Below are positions 32,317-40,184 of a stretch of 64,000 nucleotides of DNA, in pieces. Position 1 is the stretch's first letter. Every line of letters starts with the position of its first letter. The position numbers were made by a program, and so were the translations under genes. The stretch spans positions 62,001 through 126,000 of the forward strand of contig VGXU01000001.1 in NCBI GenBank assembly GCA_016873215.1, read 5' to 3'. Source of the stretch: Planctomycetota bacterium (GTDB taxonomy: Bacteria > Planctomycetota > Phycisphaerae > Sedimentisphaerales > Anaerohalosphaeraceae). The notes beneath the pieces were generated by a model, which was not told the DNA's origin, did not search any database, and worked only from the letters and a program-made list of their open reading frames with translations.

Positions 32317-33228
32317 ATGTCAAAAACGGCAAAGAGTATTCTGTTGTTATTCTGCATGTCAGCGGCTGCATTTGGCCTGGGATACAATCCGCAAGAGGTT
32401 TTGGGAGCAGACCTGGAAGATATTACTACCGCCTTTTCGCCGCATCCGCCGGATTCAACGGTCGTGGGCATACAATGGCTGCATCACAAGGGCTGGTTCA
32501 CGACTGCGACGGTCATTGCGCCCAATTACATCATCACTGCCGGCCACTGGAATACGTTTGATAGCTCCGACCCGAACTGGCCGATTGGATACCATCTCAG
32601 TAAACTGGGCGATGAGCCGCTTAAGGGGACTGAATATATCATCGTCGATGCACGGGCGGCGTTTGACGTTACGAAACCACAGTCTCGCGTGCCGACTCCG
32701 GACCTGATGATTTGCAGAGTCAAACGCACCGACCCTGCGGACCCCAATTCCTCGCCGGAGAAATATGCGTCGCTCAAAGACGCCAATTTTTCCCCCCCGT
32801 GGATTACGCTGTATGAAGGCTCCGGTGAAGTCGGGCTGATGATGACGACAGGCTCGTTTGGAAAGATTGAAAAATCCGCCAAAACATGGTGTGTCTGTAA
32901 TGAAGAAGAAAAAAAGCTGATTCCGCAAATTCGCGGCGCAGGCACGCTGCACTGGGGCCGCAACAGAATCGTCCGCGCCGACAAGAATTATATTTTATTT
33001 AACTTTGATGCGCCGCAAACGGGTGATTATGTGCCCGGCGAATGTTACGGCGCATACGGCAGCTCCGGCGCTCCGTTGTTTGTCCAGGATGCCAAAAGAA
33101 ACTGGACGCTGGCCGGGGTGATGACGACCTGTACCGGCGGAACGAGAATCAGCCAATGGATTGGATGGTTTAACACACAAATCCTCGATATGGAAAAAGG
33201 CATTCGTCCTCAAGCTTCCGGCAGGTAA
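32317..33228 (+). CDS. Exported trypsin-like serine protease
   Basis: The 303-residue product has a signal peptide (hydrophobic 7-20) and an S1 protease fold. The triad residues appear as H77 in TAGHWN, D129 in TPDLMICRV and S250 in GSSGAPL, though the oxyanion-hole GDSGGP is replaced by GSSGAP. A C-x-C (192-194) and other cysteines might form disulfides. The ATG at 32317 is preferred over an in-frame start 11 codons upstream because of AAAGAAAGG just before it. Substrate unknown. Confidence 0.8.
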   Translation: MSKTAKSILLLFCMSAAAFGLGYNPQEVLGADLEDITTAFSPHPPDSTVVGIQWLHHKGWFTTATVIAPNYIITAGHWNTFDSSDPNWPIGYHLSKLGDEPLKGTEYIIVDARAAFDVTKPQSRVPTPDLMICRVKRTDPADPNSSPEKYASLKDANFSPPWITLYEGSGEVGLMMTTGSFGKIEKSAKTWCVCNEEEKKLIPQIRGAGTLHWGRNRIVRADKNYILFNFDAPQTGDYVPGECYGAYGSSGAPLFVQDAKRNWTLAGVMTTCTGGTRISQWIGWFNTQILDMEKGIRPQASGR

Positions 33229-33265
33229 ACGCCATATTTCCGCTCAAACCCAGAACCCAAACCCA

Positions 33266-34041
33266 GAACCGAAGCAGGTCAGACACGCGTTTCAGTTGAC
33301 ACACGAATAAAGACAGGATATAGTGACGGCCATGCCAAGACCCAAGCGAATAGCTAAAGGAAATGTTGTATATCATGTGAGCAACCGTGCCAACGGCCGG
33401 CTCAGGATATTTAAGACGCCTGCCGACTTTGAAGCGTTTGAGCAGATTCTCGCTGAAGGCGTCGAGCAGTTTTCGATGCGTCTTTGCGGTTACTGCATGA
33501 TGAGTCATCACTGGCATCTGGTCCTGTGGCCGCGAGCTGACGGCGACTTGTCGGCGTTTATGAAATGGATCACGGCCACTCACTCTCACCGCTGGCATGG
33601 GGCGCATGGAACGGTCGGGATAGGCCACCTCTATCAGGGGCGGTACAAGAGTTTTCCGGTACAGAACGGGACGTATTACCTGACGCTGATGCAGTACATC
33701 GAAAGCAATCCCCTGCGTGCCAAATTGGTCAAACACAGTCGGGATTGGCTCTACGGCAGTCTGGCCATCCGTACTGGCGCCGATAAACCGATTCAGTTAT
33801 CCGACGGGCCGATTGTCTTGCCGAAACGATGGGCAAGCCTGGTGGACGGATTGGATGAAACCAGGGTCGGCGAGATTGAAACCTGTATCCATCGCGGCCG
33901 GCCGTTTGGCGATGCAAAGTGGACACAAAAAACGGCCGTCAAACTGTCTCTGGAATCGTCGTTAAGACCGACGGGAAGGCCAAAGAAAGAGGCAGAAAAA
34001 TGAGACCGCTCAGAAAAAGCGTGTCTGACCCGCTTTGGTTC
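33266..34041. mobile_element. REP-like unit: transposase flanked by inverted REP copies
   Basis: The left copy (33266-33292) reads GAACCGAAGCAGGTCAGACA and onward; the right copy (34013-34041) is its reverse complement with a few changes, giving inverted ends around the transposase gene. A third copy lies at 35192-35231 in the left-copy orientation. This is the arrangement expected of a REP-associated tyrosine transposase and the palindromes it acts on. Confidence 0.75.
33332..34003 (+). CDS. REP-associated tyrosine transposase (Y1_Tnp/RAYT family)
   Basis: The 223-residue protein has the HuH nuclease motif HWHLVLWP (H-x-H), with the catalytic tyrosine expected in YIESNPLRA, and the typical start PRPKRIAKGNVVYHVSNRAN. 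HLYQGRYKSFPV is also characteristic. Such enzymes cut single-stranded REP hairpins. The ATG at 33332 is preferred; a GTG three codons upstream is possible. The gene appears intact and is bracketed by REP copies. Confidence 0.92.
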   Translation: MPRPKRIAKGNVVYHVSNRANGRLRIFKTPADFEAFEQILAEGVEQFSMRLCGYCMMSHHWHLVLWPRADGDLSAFMKWITATHSHRWHGAHGTVGIGHLYQGRYKSFPVQNGTYYLTLMQYIESNPLRAKLVKHSRDWLYGSLAIRTGADKPIQLSDGPIVLPKRWASLVDGLDETRVGEIETCIHRGRPFGDAKWTQKTAVKLSLESSLRPTGRPKKEAEK

Positions 34042-34086
34042 TCCCAGTGGTTAGCTGATTACTGATAGCTGACTGCCCTGGTATCG
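34013..34086 (-). repeat. Compound repeat: REP-like copy plus 41-bp dispersed repeat (copy 2)
   Basis: 34013-34041 is the right-hand REP copy. 34046-34086 is the reverse complement of 2971-3011 with 37 of 41 positions identical. The two units are only 4 bp apart, so they may belong to one larger repeat family whose copy at 2971 has lost the REP part. Confidence 0.75.
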
Positions 34087-34098
34087 CGGTTTAAGAGC

Positions 34099-35019
34099 CT
34101 ATTCAACAGCACCGTGTTCTTTTAGAAGCTCAACAATTTCAGTATGCCCTTTAAGCTGAGCAATGGACAATGGGGTATAATCTTTTCCGTCTGTATACTG
34201 TGATTTTACGTTAACATCGGCTCCAGCATCCAACAAAAGCTTGACAATTTCTATGTTCCCCTTCTCTGAAGCAGTGAGTAGTGGAGTCACACCTTTTTTG
34301 GGACCGACGACATCGACATCGGCTTTGGCGTCAAGCAGGAGTTTGACAATCTCGGTGTGGCCGAGCGCAGTTGCAATCAAGAGTGCTGACGTATGATTTT
34401 GACCGATGATATTGACATCAGCCCCGGCGTCCAGCAGCAGTTTGACAATCTCGGTATGGCCCTTCAGTGAAGCTAAGAACAGCGAGGTCGAATCATGTTT
34501 GTCCGTGCTGTTAACATTCGCATTGGCTTCCAGCAGGAGTTTGACAGGCTTAATATGGCCTTGCAGTGATGCCATTATCAGTGGAGTTGCACCAGTATTT
34601 ATATCTGCAGCATTGGTATTGGCTCCGGCATCCAGCAGCAGCTTAACAGTCTCGCTGTGGTCATTCTGTGATGCCATCCACAGTGAAGTAAGGCCTTCGG
34701 GATTGGCAGCATCAACATTTGCTCCGGCGTCCAGCAGTAGTTTGACTATCGCTGTATGCCCTTTAGACGATGCAGTCCACAATAGGGTAGTACCGGCATC
34801 ATCTCTATCGTTCACTGATATCGTTGGTTTATCAATCAGTGATTTGACCTTTTCTACATCACCGTTTTCTGCAGCAACCAACAATTCTTCCTGCAGCTCT
34901 TCAAAATAACTCTCAGGATAACGTTGTTCTTCCTCTTCCTGACAGCTTTGGAATAACAGCAGGGATAACAGCAAGCAAAGATTAAGTAAAATGATGCTAT
35001 TAAACTTTTGAGTTTCCAT
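34099..35019 (-). CDS. Ankyrin-repeat lipoprotein
   Basis: The 306-residue product has a lipoprotein signal peptide with lipobox LLFQSC (C26), then about seven ankyrin repeats with the canonical pattern GHTEIVKLLLDAGADVN. Ankyrin stacks bind other proteins. Lipidation would anchor it in the inner or outer membrane facing the periplasm. Near-identical repeat units suggest recent internal duplications. The partner is unknown. It is next to the REP element, with no operon partner. Confidence 0.9.
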   Translation of the reverse strand: METQKFNSIILLNLCLLLSLLLFQSCQEEEEQRYPESYFEELQEELLVAAENGDVEKVKSLIDKPTISVNDRDDAGTTLLWTASSKGHTAIVKLLLDAGANVDAANPEGLTSLWMASQNDHSETVKLLLDAGANTNAADINTGATPLIMASLQGHIKPVKLLLEANANVNSTDKHDSTSLFLASLKGHTEIVKLLLDAGADVNIIGQNHTSALLIATALGHTEIVKLLLDAKADVDVVGPKKGVTPLLTASEKGNIEIVKLLLDAGADVNVKSQYTDGKDYTPLSIAQLKGHTEIVELLKEHGAVE

Positions 35020-35191
35020 AACAATACATCCTTAAAATGGGTTGCTATTACCAAATCCTAAAACTCCTCAATAAATCTACAACCGCCGGCAAAGCCAGTC
35101 AAGTGTTATTTATCCGCATCTCTGATCACGTTTTCAAGCGACTCACTTGGTCGTGGTTCCAAACAAAGCAAAAGCCCTCCCTAAAATGAGT

Positions 35192-35231
35192 GAACCAAAG
35201 CGGGTCAGACACGCTTTTCAGTTGAAAAGCG
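35192..35231 (+). repeat. REP-like element, copy 3
   Basis: The sequence starts GAACCAAAGCGGGTCAGACA and ends in CGCTTTTCA-GT-TGAAAAGCG, a perfect 9-bp hairpin. It matches the two copies flanking the transposase at 33332. Confidence 0.75.
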
Positions 35232-35412
35232 GATAAGGAATTAGCGGCCAGATGTAATGTCGGCAGCACACCGACGATATTTATTAACGGCCTGAAACTG
35301 GCCGACCGTTTATGAGACGGCTATCACGGCCGGATTAAACGGATTTTGTCTTCACAGGGCAATACTGTCAGCCGGGCAAAATAATGAATCAAAGTAGTCA
35401 ATCACCAATGAA

Positions 35413-35440
35413 GGGCTGGCGCAATGCCGGCTCTTTTTTT
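35413..35440 (+). terminator. Orphan rho-independent terminator
   Basis: GGGCTGGC and GCCGGCTC form a stem with G-U pairs around GCAAT, followed by seven T residues. No plus-strand gene ends nearby, which suggests a short untranslated transcript or a decayed gene upstream. Confidence 0.7.
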
Positions 35441-35636
35441 GTTGTGTTGAAGCGGACAATTCAATCGCGGGAATCCAGTTGCGGAGGATTTTTCAGGCGA
35501 TATAATATCTGTCGCTTCGCTTCGAAGTCAAAAATCAAAAGGTAAAAGGCAAAATTAAGGACGGCCCTGCGGGCCGGAGCGACACAGAATAATGGTCGAG
35601 GAATTCATCGCAAAAAAGAGGTATTTCTTTGCGGGG

Positions 35637-37064
35637 ATGAATATCCGAAGGTTACGCAAAGGAACCGGCGCGGAAAAATTTCTCCGGTTTGGCTGGCGGC
35701 CGGCGGTGGTGGGGATGGTGTTGTTTCTGGCCGGGTGCAACGCGCCCAAAGAGCATCTGAAACAATTCAACTGTATGTATCAGCAGGGCAACTTGGCGGG
35801 GGCGAGAGTTTTCTGCGAGCAGGAAATCAAAGACCCAAACAAACCCAGAGGTGAAGATTTACTCTGGGCTTTGCAATTGGGAGCCGTCAGCCGGATACAG
35901 AAAGATTATTCCGGCAGCACCCTGTGGTTTGACCGCTGCGAAGATATGTTTAAAGTGTTCGACCCGCAAAGCCGGGAAACCGACATCATCGGCACGACGT
36001 TAGTCAACGACAACATCATTCCCTACCGCGGGTGGACATACGACGGCGTTCTGGTCAATACTTATAAAGCCCTGAATTTTATGGCGCAGGGCGACAACGA
36101 CAACGCCCGCATCGAATTTAACCGCGCAATGGAACGCCAGACACGGGCCAAAGAAAAATTCAGCGCCGAAATCCAAAAAGAAAAAGATAAGAAGGATAAG
36201 GCCAACGCCCAAAGGCAGGTTGATTATAATAAAACGACAAACAGCCCGGACGTTCAGCAAAAAATTAAAGAGGCATATCCCGGCTTATACGATTTCGAGG
36301 CGTATCCGGATTTTGTGAATCCATTCTCGACGTATCTTGCGGGTGTTTTCTTTACCGCCATCGGTGACCCGGCCAAGGCGAGGGATTTATTGCGGGAAAG
36401 CACGGGAATGCTGTCGGGAAATCGTTATGTGCAAAGCGATTTCGAAGCGGCGGAACAATGGATGGGAACCAATAAAGCCCCGGAGCCGACAGTATGGGTC
36501 TTCTTTGAAAATGGCGTCGGGCCGACAAAAGAGGAATTTCGAGTCGATTTACCGTTATTTTTGTTCACGGGCAAGGTGTATTACGCCGGGATTGCGTTGC
36601 CGAAATTAGTGCAACGTCAGGCGGCCTGCGAGCGTCTTACTATACAATGCGGAGGCAATTATTACCCGACGGAAATTGTCGGCGATATGGACCGGGTGGT
36701 CCAAACGGAGTTTTCAAAGGAATATCCGTGGATTTTGACCCGTGCGATTATTGCCGCGGGAGCCAAAGCGGCTGCGCAGTATGCAATGACGGAACAGAAT
36801 AACAGCAGCGGTGCCCAGCTTGCGGCAATCGCTATGGCAATGTACAGCTTTGCCACCACGGCGGCGGACGTGCGAATCTGGTCGGCGATGCCGAAGAATT
36901 TTCAGGCGGCGAAGATGCCGATGCCCGCCGACGGGAAAGTGACGATTCAGACGCCGCAGGGATATTTGTACCCCGTGACAATTAGGCCTTGCAGATATGC
37001 CATCGTTTATATTAAAATAGTATCACTTTCAAATGAACCGGCAGTGGATGTGATGACCTATTAA
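35637..37064 (+). CDS. COG3014-type lipoprotein
   Basis: The product (475 residues from the preferred start) has a lipobox at FLAGCNAP and TPR-like helices, with QGNLAGARVFCEQEI and YKALNFMAQGDNDNARIEFNRA. The second half contains FLFTGKVYYAGIALPKL and a stretch of hydrophobic helices. It matches the COG3014 family, usually encoded together with YcfL and LpoB in gammaproteobacteria. The ATG at 35637 is preferred since it places the lipobox about 35 residues in. An in-frame ATG at 35592 is possible. Molecular function unknown, probably an outer-membrane lipoprotein. Confidence 0.75.
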   Translation: MNIRRLRKGTGAEKFLRFGWRPAVVGMVLFLAGCNAPKEHLKQFNCMYQQGNLAGARVFCEQEIKDPNKPRGEDLLWALQLGAVSRIQKDYSGSTLWFDRCEDMFKVFDPQSRETDIIGTTLVNDNIIPYRGWTYDGVLVNTYKALNFMAQGDNDNARIEFNRAMERQTRAKEKFSAEIQKEKDKKDKANAQRQVDYNKTTNSPDVQQKIKEAYPGLYDFEAYPDFVNPFSTYLAGVFFTAIGDPAKARDLLRESTGMLSGNRYVQSDFEAAEQWMGTNKAPEPTVWVFFENGVGPTKEEFRVDLPLFLFTGKVYYAGIALPKLVQRQAACERLTIQCGGNYYPTEIVGDMDRVVQTEFSKEYPWILTRAIIAAGAKAAAQYAMTEQNNSSGAQLAAIAMAMYSFATTAADVRIWSAMPKNFQAAKMPMPADGKVTIQTPQGYLYPVTIRPCRYAIVYIKIVSLSNEPAVDVMTY

Positions 37065-37098
37065 AAAAAATAAAAATCCTTTTGCGAAAGGGGCTTCT

Positions 37099-37539
37099 AT
37101 GAAAAAGACAATAGTGGTGTTGAGTCTTATTATTTTAGCGGCAGGATGTTATCAGCAGCACGACCCGGCGGTGAAACTGCAATCGCAAGTGCGCAGCGAT
37201 TCGCTGGACAATAATATCATCACGCGTCCCATCGGCGCCGTGGTAAGTTTTCTGATTGGCCAGAACATCAAGGTCAATAATATCAAAGAAGCTCGCACGC
37301 CGGAAGGATTTCTGGAGGTGCAGGTCAGCGGCCGCAATGAATCGGCGTTTAAGAAGCGATTTGAATACCGCACGGAATGGCTGGACGCCAACGGAATGAT
37401 CGTTGATTCGATTATGAGCAAGTGGATGCTCGTGTCCGTGCCGGGCAATTCGGATTTCAGCTTTAAGGTCATTGCCCCCAATCCGAGGGCGGCGGATTAT
37501 CGCATCAATACGCGCGTGGCGAAAAATATGGATAAATAA
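37099..37539 (+). CDS. YcfL-family lipoprotein (DUF1425)
   Basis: The 146-residue product has a signal peptide with lipobox AAGCYQ (C17) and a domain with LEVQVSGRNESAFKKRFEYR, then TEWLDANGMIVDS. This matches the small DUF1425/YcfL proteins. It lies 34 bp after the COG3014 gene and 33 bp before lpoB, the same order found in Shewanella and relatives. Confidence 0.82.
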   Translation: MKKTIVVLSLIILAAGCYQQHDPAVKLQSQVRSDSLDNNIITRPIGAVVSFLIGQNIKVNNIKEARTPEGFLEVQVSGRNESAFKKRFEYRTEWLDANGMIVDSIMSKWMLVSVPGNSDFSFKVIAPNPRAADYRINTRVAKNMDK

Positions 37540-37572
37540 AACAAATCAACGAACTATTTCAGGAGATTTTCA

Positions 37573-38238
37573 ATGAAGACATATTTCAGTGCGGCGATGA
37601 TTGTTGTGGTGTTGGTGTTGGCCGGGTGTACCCCGCCGACAAAGACCATTGATACAACCAACGACGAAGGCAAGGCGGTGATGGGGCTGGATTACCGTGA
37701 TTTTGACAAGGCGGCGGTCGAGATGGTGCAGTCAATGATTGCCTCCGGCGTGTTCAAGAAACCCGACGGCAGCCGGTATGTCGTGACGACGGCCACGGTG
37801 CTCAACGACACAATGCAGCGGATTGATACCGAGCAATTGACCTTCAAAATCGAGCAGGAACTGATGAACAGCGGCATGGTGACGATGAGCTCGGCTGTCG
37901 GCGGCAGAGGCGCGGTGGAAACAGGTGGTACTGGAGGTGGCAAACGTGGACCCGACGGCGCTCCCGACCAGATGGTGCATCAGATGCGCGAGCTGCGCGA
38001 TTCGGAAAAAGCCGATGAATTCAAACCGGGCACGCTGCCCGGCAAGGGACAGATTCTCGCGCCGGAATTAAGCATCTCCGGCAAAATCCTCCAGCGCAAT
38101 GTTCCGTATGACAACAATCTCCAGCAGGTCGAGTATTATTTCCAGCTTCGCGTCTCTGAACTGGCTTCCGGCACGACCTACTGGCAGAAAGAAACACTCA
38201 TCGGCAAACGCGGCAGCAAAAAAGTTGCACCGTGGTGA
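37573..38238 (+). CDS. lpoB: LpoB-like penicillin-binding-protein activator
   Basis: The 221-residue lipoprotein (lipobox VLAGCTPP) contains the LpoB domain: GLDYRDFDKAAVEMVQSMI, VTTATVLNDTMQRIDTEQL and LAPELSISGKILQRN. In Escherichia coli LpoB reaches from the outer membrane to stimulate PBP1b. A Gly/Pro-rich insert (about 115-150) is unusual. An AGGAGA site precedes the ATG. Its conserved presence beside YcfL supports the assignment; whether a PBP1b exists in this genome cannot be seen here. Confidence 0.8.
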   Translation: MKTYFSAAMIVVVLVLAGCTPPTKTIDTTNDEGKAVMGLDYRDFDKAAVEMVQSMIASGVFKKPDGSRYVVTTATVLNDTMQRIDTEQLTFKIEQELMNSGMVTMSSAVGGRGAVETGGTGGGKRGPDGAPDQMVHQMRELRDSEKADEFKPGTLPGKGQILAPELSISGKILQRNVPYDNNLQQVEYYFQLRVSELASGTTYWQKETLIGKRGSKKVAPW

Positions 38239-38239
38239 C

Positions 38240-38331
38240 AACAAAGTCAAAAGTTAAAAATCAAAAGTCAAAAATGAAGAATCCGCCGAGGGCGGATAAC
38301 TATTTAATCGGACAAATCGAATGGATTTGTC
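38240..38331. repeat. A-rich repeat and two hairpins ahead of the CsgG-like gene
   Basis: An A-rich run built of AAAGTCAAAA words (38240-38276) is followed by ATCCGCC-GAG-GGCGGAT (38281-38297) and GACAAATC-N5-GATTTGTC (38311-38331), both with perfect arms. The cluster fills the gap in an otherwise tight operon. Confidence 0.65.
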
Positions 38332-38367
38332 ACTATCTCGTTGCCCGATAAGGGCAGGGAGGGAACT

Positions 38368-39828
38368 ATGAAAAAATTGGTTTTGTTAATAATGATGTGT
38401 TCAGCCTGTTCTGTTGTGTTTGCGGCGGAGAACGTCGTGCAGACGGAAGTCAAAGGGCAGGGGGTCACACGCGACCTGGCGATTCAAAATGCCCTTTATC
38501 AGGCGGTCTCTCAGGTGCAGGGCGTCGCGGTCAGATCTGAAATGAGAGATGCTGTTGTTAGAACCGGCCACCGTGACATCGAGCGCGATCCCGATGCAAG
38601 CGGAAAATTAACCATAGTCCACCCGGCAGGAATAATCACGGAAGACATTGACGGGCTTGAAAAAACCCGCGATGAAGTGAAGGTGAAGACCCGTACGTTA
38701 ACTCCCGTGACACGGACCGAAGCCAAAGGTCTGGTCAAATCATACGAAGTCGTCAGCGAAAAAGAAATCAGCCCCAAAGTCTATGAAGTAGTACTGAAAG
38801 TCCAGGTCTATGACTATCAAAGTCCTGAAGACACCAAAAAACTTCGTGTGGCGATATTTCCGTTTGAAGCGGCAGTCCCGGCCAGGCTGATAGTCAACCA
38901 CGAAAACGGCTCTTCTGAAATCCGGGAGCTTGCTTCCCAGCAGCGTCTCGGCGAACAGTTCAGTCAGTATCTGAATACCATGCTGGCCCGCAGTGACAAA
39001 TTCACCGTGCTGGACCGTGATACCCAGACCGCGATTCAGAAGGAAAAAGATGTTCTGCAGGGCAAAGACATCCAGAAAATAGATGAAACTCCGATTGGAG
39101 CCCCGCTGGAAGAACAAATGCGTCTGGGCGAAACTCTCGGCGCTGATTATATGGTGGTCGGTACAATCCCCCAGATGAAAATTACCGTGGAAGAAAAATA
39201 CAACCCCGTTATTGGCTCGACGACGCGGCGGTTCACGGCCATCCTCGAAGCGGAATACCGGCTGATTGTCGGTCCGACCCGGCAGGTCGCCGCCTCCGAC
39301 CAGCTTCGCATCAAACTCGAAGATCAGCAGGTCAAGGCGCTGATGGAAAAATGGGAATCGGACAGGATTGATTATAACGAAATGGAACAAAACCTGGTGC
39401 GGCGTGCCGCCGGACAAATTACGGATATGGTCAGCGATTACCTGCAGCCGGTACGTGTCGCCGCGGTTAAAGACGGCGGGATGCTGATTCTCAACCAGGG
39501 CGGCAAGCGGTTTGCAGAAGGCGATTTGCTCGAAGTCAGCCAGATGGGCGCCGATGTTATCGACCCGGAAACCAAAAAATCGCTGGGCAAGGAAGTCTCC
39601 ATGATTGTCACCGTCAAAGTTACCAAAATTCTGCCGCGGATGTCGTATGCGATGCTGACGCAGGGTGTTGCGTCCGATGCTTTGGTCGGCGCCGTTTGCA
39701 GGCGGATGAAAACGGATGATACGGTTGTAATGCCCAAGCGTTCCAGCGGTGTTCAGGAGACCAGCTCCGGCGGGGTAAAATTGCCGTTTGATAATCGCGG
39801 CGGTTCACAAGTGACGAAAGATAAATAA
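38368..39828 (+). CDS. Exported CsgG-like protein
   Basis: The product (486 residues) has a signal peptide ending near VFAAE and a CsgG-type periplasmic domain: KLRVAIFPFEAAVP, SDKFTVLDRDTQTAIQKEKD and LGETLGADYMVVGTIPQM. The last cysteine-lipobox is not clear, although CSACS is present within the signal peptide. The N-terminus has TPM/FlgT-like sequence around QNALYQAVSQVQG. It ends with a sequence that recalls FlgT C-termini (LTQGVASDALVGAVCRR). The ATG at 38368 follows GGGAGGGA. It is probably a periplasmic or outer-membrane assembly factor encoded with lpoB. Confidence 0.8.
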   Translation: MKKLVLLIMMCSACSVVFAAENVVQTEVKGQGVTRDLAIQNALYQAVSQVQGVAVRSEMRDAVVRTGHRDIERDPDASGKLTIVHPAGIITEDIDGLEKTRDEVKVKTRTLTPVTRTEAKGLVKSYEVVSEKEISPKVYEVVLKVQVYDYQSPEDTKKLRVAIFPFEAAVPARLIVNHENGSSEIRELASQQRLGEQFSQYLNTMLARSDKFTVLDRDTQTAIQKEKDVLQGKDIQKIDETPIGAPLEEQMRLGETLGADYMVVGTIPQMKITVEEKYNPVIGSTTRRFTAILEAEYRLIVGPTRQVAASDQLRIKLEDQQVKALMEKWESDRIDYNEMEQNLVRRAAGQITDMVSDYLQPVRVAAVKDGGMLILNQGGKRFAEGDLLEVSQMGADVIDPETKKSLGKEVSMIVTVKVTKILPRMSYAMLTQGVASDALVGAVCRRMKTDDTVVMPKRSSGVQETSSGGVKLPFDNRGGSQVTKDK

Positions 39829-39850
39829 AAAACGATCCTTTTGATTTACA

Positions 39851-39878
39851 GGCGGGCCAGGGAGGGCTCGCTTTTTTT
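39851..39878 (+). terminator. Rho-independent terminator of the lipoprotein operon
   Basis: GCGGGCC (39852-39858) pairs with GGCTCGC (39865-39871), followed by seven T residues. It lies 23 bp after the stop of the CsgG-like gene. Confidence 0.85.
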
Positions 39879-39946
39879 ATGCGCCCTCATCATAGTACAG
39901 CCGCCTTTGGCTGTGTCGCCCGTCCCGGCATCCGCAATCAAGGATA

Positions 39947-39976
39947 AAATCGGCTTGCTTGCGCTTGCCGCTGCTG
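39947..39976 (+). repeat. Dispersed 30-bp repeat
   Basis: It matches 24616-24645 at 29 of 30 positions (core GCTTGCGCTTGCCGCTGCTG). The other copy is one arm of an inverted repeat inside the rnf operon; here only the single arm remains. Confidence 0.75.
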
Positions 39977-39995
39977 GCGGGGGGATGGTTTCCAT

Positions 39996-40124
39996 CTATT
40001 CAAAATGTTCGAAGGGCTTTCCCGCGACGGAAAACGGCCTCTGTCTGCCGATGCTGTTGAGCAGGCCCAGGGCGATAAAATTAACGATAAGGCTTGAAGC
40101 CGCCGTAGCTGACAAACGGCAGCG
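39996..40124 (-). pseudogene. Truncated rodA 3' end
   Basis: The stretch aligns with 43460-43587, the end of rodA, with about 13 substitutions and one inserted base. Read on the minus strand it ends in the same C-terminal residues (LLNSIGRQRPF then SVAGKPFEHFE and a stop), with almost all changes synonymous. The inserted base (near 40096) breaks the frame just after LPFVSYGG. It is the tail of a second, diverged rodA whose front is gone, placed downstream of the GH106-like gene. Confidence 0.85.
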
Positions 40125-40184
40125 ATACCTGTGCCCGTCGCTGGGGCCTGTCTTCAGTTTCCTGTGGTTCCAGCGGGTTCTCGT

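Larger units (their letters stand above)
35020..35636. other. Spacer with REP copy, orphan terminator and A-rich repeat
   Basis: No coding frame is convincing here. It holds the third REP copy (35192-35231), a series of small stems (CGGCC/GGCCG and CCGT/ACGG near 35300-35325), an orphan terminator (35413-35440), an A-rich repeat (35526-35556) and a CGGCCC/GGGCCG hairpin (35562-35576). The stretch 35230-35440 ends in a terminator without an evident gene and could be a small RNA, although I see no strong promoter. Confidence 0.5.
39829..40184. other. Spacer with terminator, dispersed repeat and rodA relic
   Basis: The stretch contains a terminator (39851-39878), a 30-bp dispersed repeat (39947-39976) and a duplicated rodA 3' end (39996-40124), each listed separately. 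A 35-codon minus-strand frame from 40190 begins NENPLEPQETEDRPQRR and runs into the rodA relic. No independent gene is apparent. Confidence 0.6.

Noticed and set aside
34139-34860. Regularly spaced near-identical words resembling an array
   Set aside because: They are the codons of ankyrin repeats, in frame and conserved at the protein level.
39829-40184. Possible small gene on the plus strand at 39841-40230
   Set aside because: The frame crosses a terminator, a dispersed repeat and the rodA relic; no ribosome site.
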